Positions 4,663-5,720 of a stretch of 5,720 bases of DNA are shown piece after piece; position 1 is the first letter of the stretch; each line of letters starts with the position of its first letter. The notes under the pieces are model-generated. The model saw nothing but the letters and a program-made list of their open reading frames with translations, searched no databases and was not told the origin of the DNA. This stretch comes from Fusobacterium sp. (lineage in GTDB: Bacteria > Fusobacteriota > Fusobacteriia > Fusobacteriales > Fusobacteriaceae). The stretch spans positions 1 to 5,720 of the forward strand of contig JAGYHM010000076.1 in NCBI GenBank assembly GCA_018457305.1, read 5' to 3'. A program made the position numbers and the translations under genes.

Positions 4663-5691
4663 ATGAGTGAAAAAAAATTACGAGAGTTTTTAGAAGAATA
4701 CCTTATTTTAAAAGGAGTTAATACAAAAAAGAATATGAGATGTTTTTCAAAAGAGCACGAAGATAAGCATCCAAGTATGTCGTTCTATAAAAAAGCTAAT
4801 ATCTGTAATTGTTTTGCTTGTGGAGAAAAGTATAATATTTTTAAATTAGTGGGGCAAGAATATAACTTAAAGACAAAAGAAGAACAAGTAAAAAAGGTAG
4901 AAGAGCTTTATAAAAATAGAGATTTAATAAAAAATATAAATGATAGTATCTATAGCCAAAAAGGAGGTACAGTTGAATTAGATTATTCAGCTAAAAATAA
5001 GGAAAAAAATTATACAAAAAGTAATAATTCATATATTAAAGGATTTGATACTTATTATAGAGATTGTAAAAAAAGAATAGTTGAAACTGACTATTTAAGA
5101 AAGAGGGGAATTAGCAAAGAAATTGAAAATGAATATAACATAGGATATGATCCAAATTTTAAAAACGGACAGTGGAAAGCAATAATAATTCCTACAAGTC
5201 ACTATACCTTTACAGCTAGAAATACAGATGAAAATAATCCTGATAGATTAAGAAAAGTCGGGAAAAGCCATTTATTTGGGGAATGGCTTTTAAGACAAAA
5301 TAAAGAAAGTAAATTTTATATTGTAGAAGGAGAAATAGATATGCTTTCTTTAGCTGAAATAGGTAAGAAATCTATTGCATTAGGAAGTATTAATAACATT
5401 AACTTATTCATAGAGAAGTTAAAAGAATTAAGTCCTAAAAATGAGTTTATTTTAATGCTTGATAATGATGAACAAGGTATAAAAGCACAAAAAGAACTAT
5501 GTATAAAAATGAAAGAATTAAATTTAAATGTAAAGGAAACTAATATTCTAGGGAAATATAAAGACCCAAATGAATTTTTAGTAAAAGATAAAAAAGGTTT
5601 TATAGAGGTTATAGAAAAGTTTGAAAGAATAAAAAAAAATATAAAAATACCTAAAAAACCAAAAGAAAAAAATAAAGGAAATGAAAGGTAA
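4663..5691 (+). CDS. Short CHC2 zinc-finger / Toprim DNA primase with shared C-terminal tail
   Basis: The 342-aa product would synthesise RNA primers for replication of the element. An N-terminal CHC2-type zinc finger has ligands C27, H32, C50 and C53 (MRCFSKEHEDKHPSM, then CNCFACG). Residues about 142-163 carry the usual primase linker (YLRKRGIS to IGYDP), and 174-199 the IIIPT to ARN segment. The Toprim core follows: VEGEID at 221-226 with the catalytic-type E222, LDNDEQG at 266-272 with D267 and D269, and KDPNEFL at 300-306. It lacks the C-terminal helicase-binding domain of cellular DnaG (about 600 aa) and is of plasmid or phage size. The last 14 residues are the shared tail, IPKKPKEKNKGNER, which primases of this type do not normally carry. 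AGGAG at 4649-4653 is 9 nt before the ATG; the palindrome at 4625-4639 is in its leader. Confidence 0.93.
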   Translation: MSEKKLREFLEEYLILKGVNTKKNMRCFSKEHEDKHPSMSFYKKANICNCFACGEKYNIFKLVGQEYNLKTKEEQVKKVEELYKNRDLIKNINDSIYSQKGGTVELDYSAKNKEKNYTKSNNSYIKGFDTYYRDCKKRIVETDYLRKRGISKEIENEYNIGYDPNFKNGQWKAIIIPTSHYTFTARNTDENNPDRLRKVGKSHLFGEWLLRQNKESKFYIVEGEIDMLSLAEIGKKSIALGSINNINLFIEKLKELSPKNEFILMLDNDEQGIKAQKELCIKMKELNLNVKETNILGKYKDPNEFLVKDKKGFIEVIEKFERIKKNIKIPKKPKEKNKGNER

Positions 5692-5698
5692 AAATAAA

Positions 5699-5713
5699 CA
5701 GCCAAATTGGCTG
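5699..5713. repeat. Intergenic palindrome, copy 4 of 4
   Basis: CAGCCAAATTGGCTG has perfect 7-bp arms and begins 7 nt after the stop of the primase gene. It is followed by GAATAAAA at the window edge, exactly as in copies 2 and 3. By their spacing, a further gene should start at about 5735-5737, just outside the window, probably with a GGAG site before it. Confidence 0.85.
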
Positions 5714-5720
5714 AATAAAA

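Noticed and set aside
5316..5705. 129-codon open frame on the minus strand, Phe/Ser-rich, apparently membrane-like
   Set aside because: It lies opposite the Toprim region and tail of a clearly real primase gene; its hydrophobic composition is the mirror of Lys/Glu codons. It has no ribosome binding site or motif of its own.
1618..5713. The palindromes as terminators or as a CRISPR array
   Set aside because: The hairpins are short and followed by GAATAAAA rather than a T-run; they are separated by whole genes and not by uniform spacers.

Overview
The window is very AT-rich and gene-dense, with every gene on the + strand. Codon use strongly favours A/T (AAA, ATA, AGA), ribosome binding sites are strong GGAG types, and the visible promoters are sigma70-like with TATAAT/TAAAAT boxes. 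This fits a low-GC anaerobe such as Fusobacterium or a relative; the genus is an inference from style, not from a recognised marker. Gene content (a short CHC2/Toprim primase, a possible BECR-type nuclease domain, several unrecognised Lys-rich proteins, structured RNAs) suggests a mobile element: a conjugative plasmid, an ICE or a phage. No relaxase, integrase, structural or T4SS gene lies in the window to decide which.

Layout. Positions 1-47 hold the last codons of an upstream gene. Positions 77-640 hold two tandem copies of a structured RNA of about 200 nt, each with its own promoter and intrinsic terminator, with a 7+7 inverted repeat between them. A 248-aa protein follows (662-1408), then a third, unrelated structured RNA with promoter and terminator (1415-1597). 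Next come an unrecognised 390-aa protein (1654-2826), a 330-aa protein with YwqK/MORN-like repeats (2871-3863), an unrecognised 123-aa protein overlapping it by one base (3863-4234), a small charged protein with a calcium-loop-like motif (4247-4615), and a 342-aa primase (4663-5691).

Two repeated signals tie the region together. First, six otherwise unrelated proteins (the partial one at the left edge and all complete ones except the 123-aa protein) end in the same kind of tail: (N)IKIPKK, more lysines, then Glu-Arg or Glu-Lys as the last two residues. In four of them exactly 14 residues run from the Ile of IPKK to the end. Second, a 15-bp palindrome, CAGCCAAwTTGGCTG, occurs four times in intergenic DNA; three copies lie 21-23 nt before a start codon and the fourth lies at the right edge, where another gene is expected to begin just outside.

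Working hypothesis: this is a coordinately expressed set of proteins that share a C-terminal targeting tag, perhaps for delivery with DNA through a type IV secretion system (or packaging with phage DNA), under control of a common operator or RNA hairpin and of structured leader RNAs. The tags, palindromes and RNA pairings can be read directly from the sequence; the delivery role is inference.
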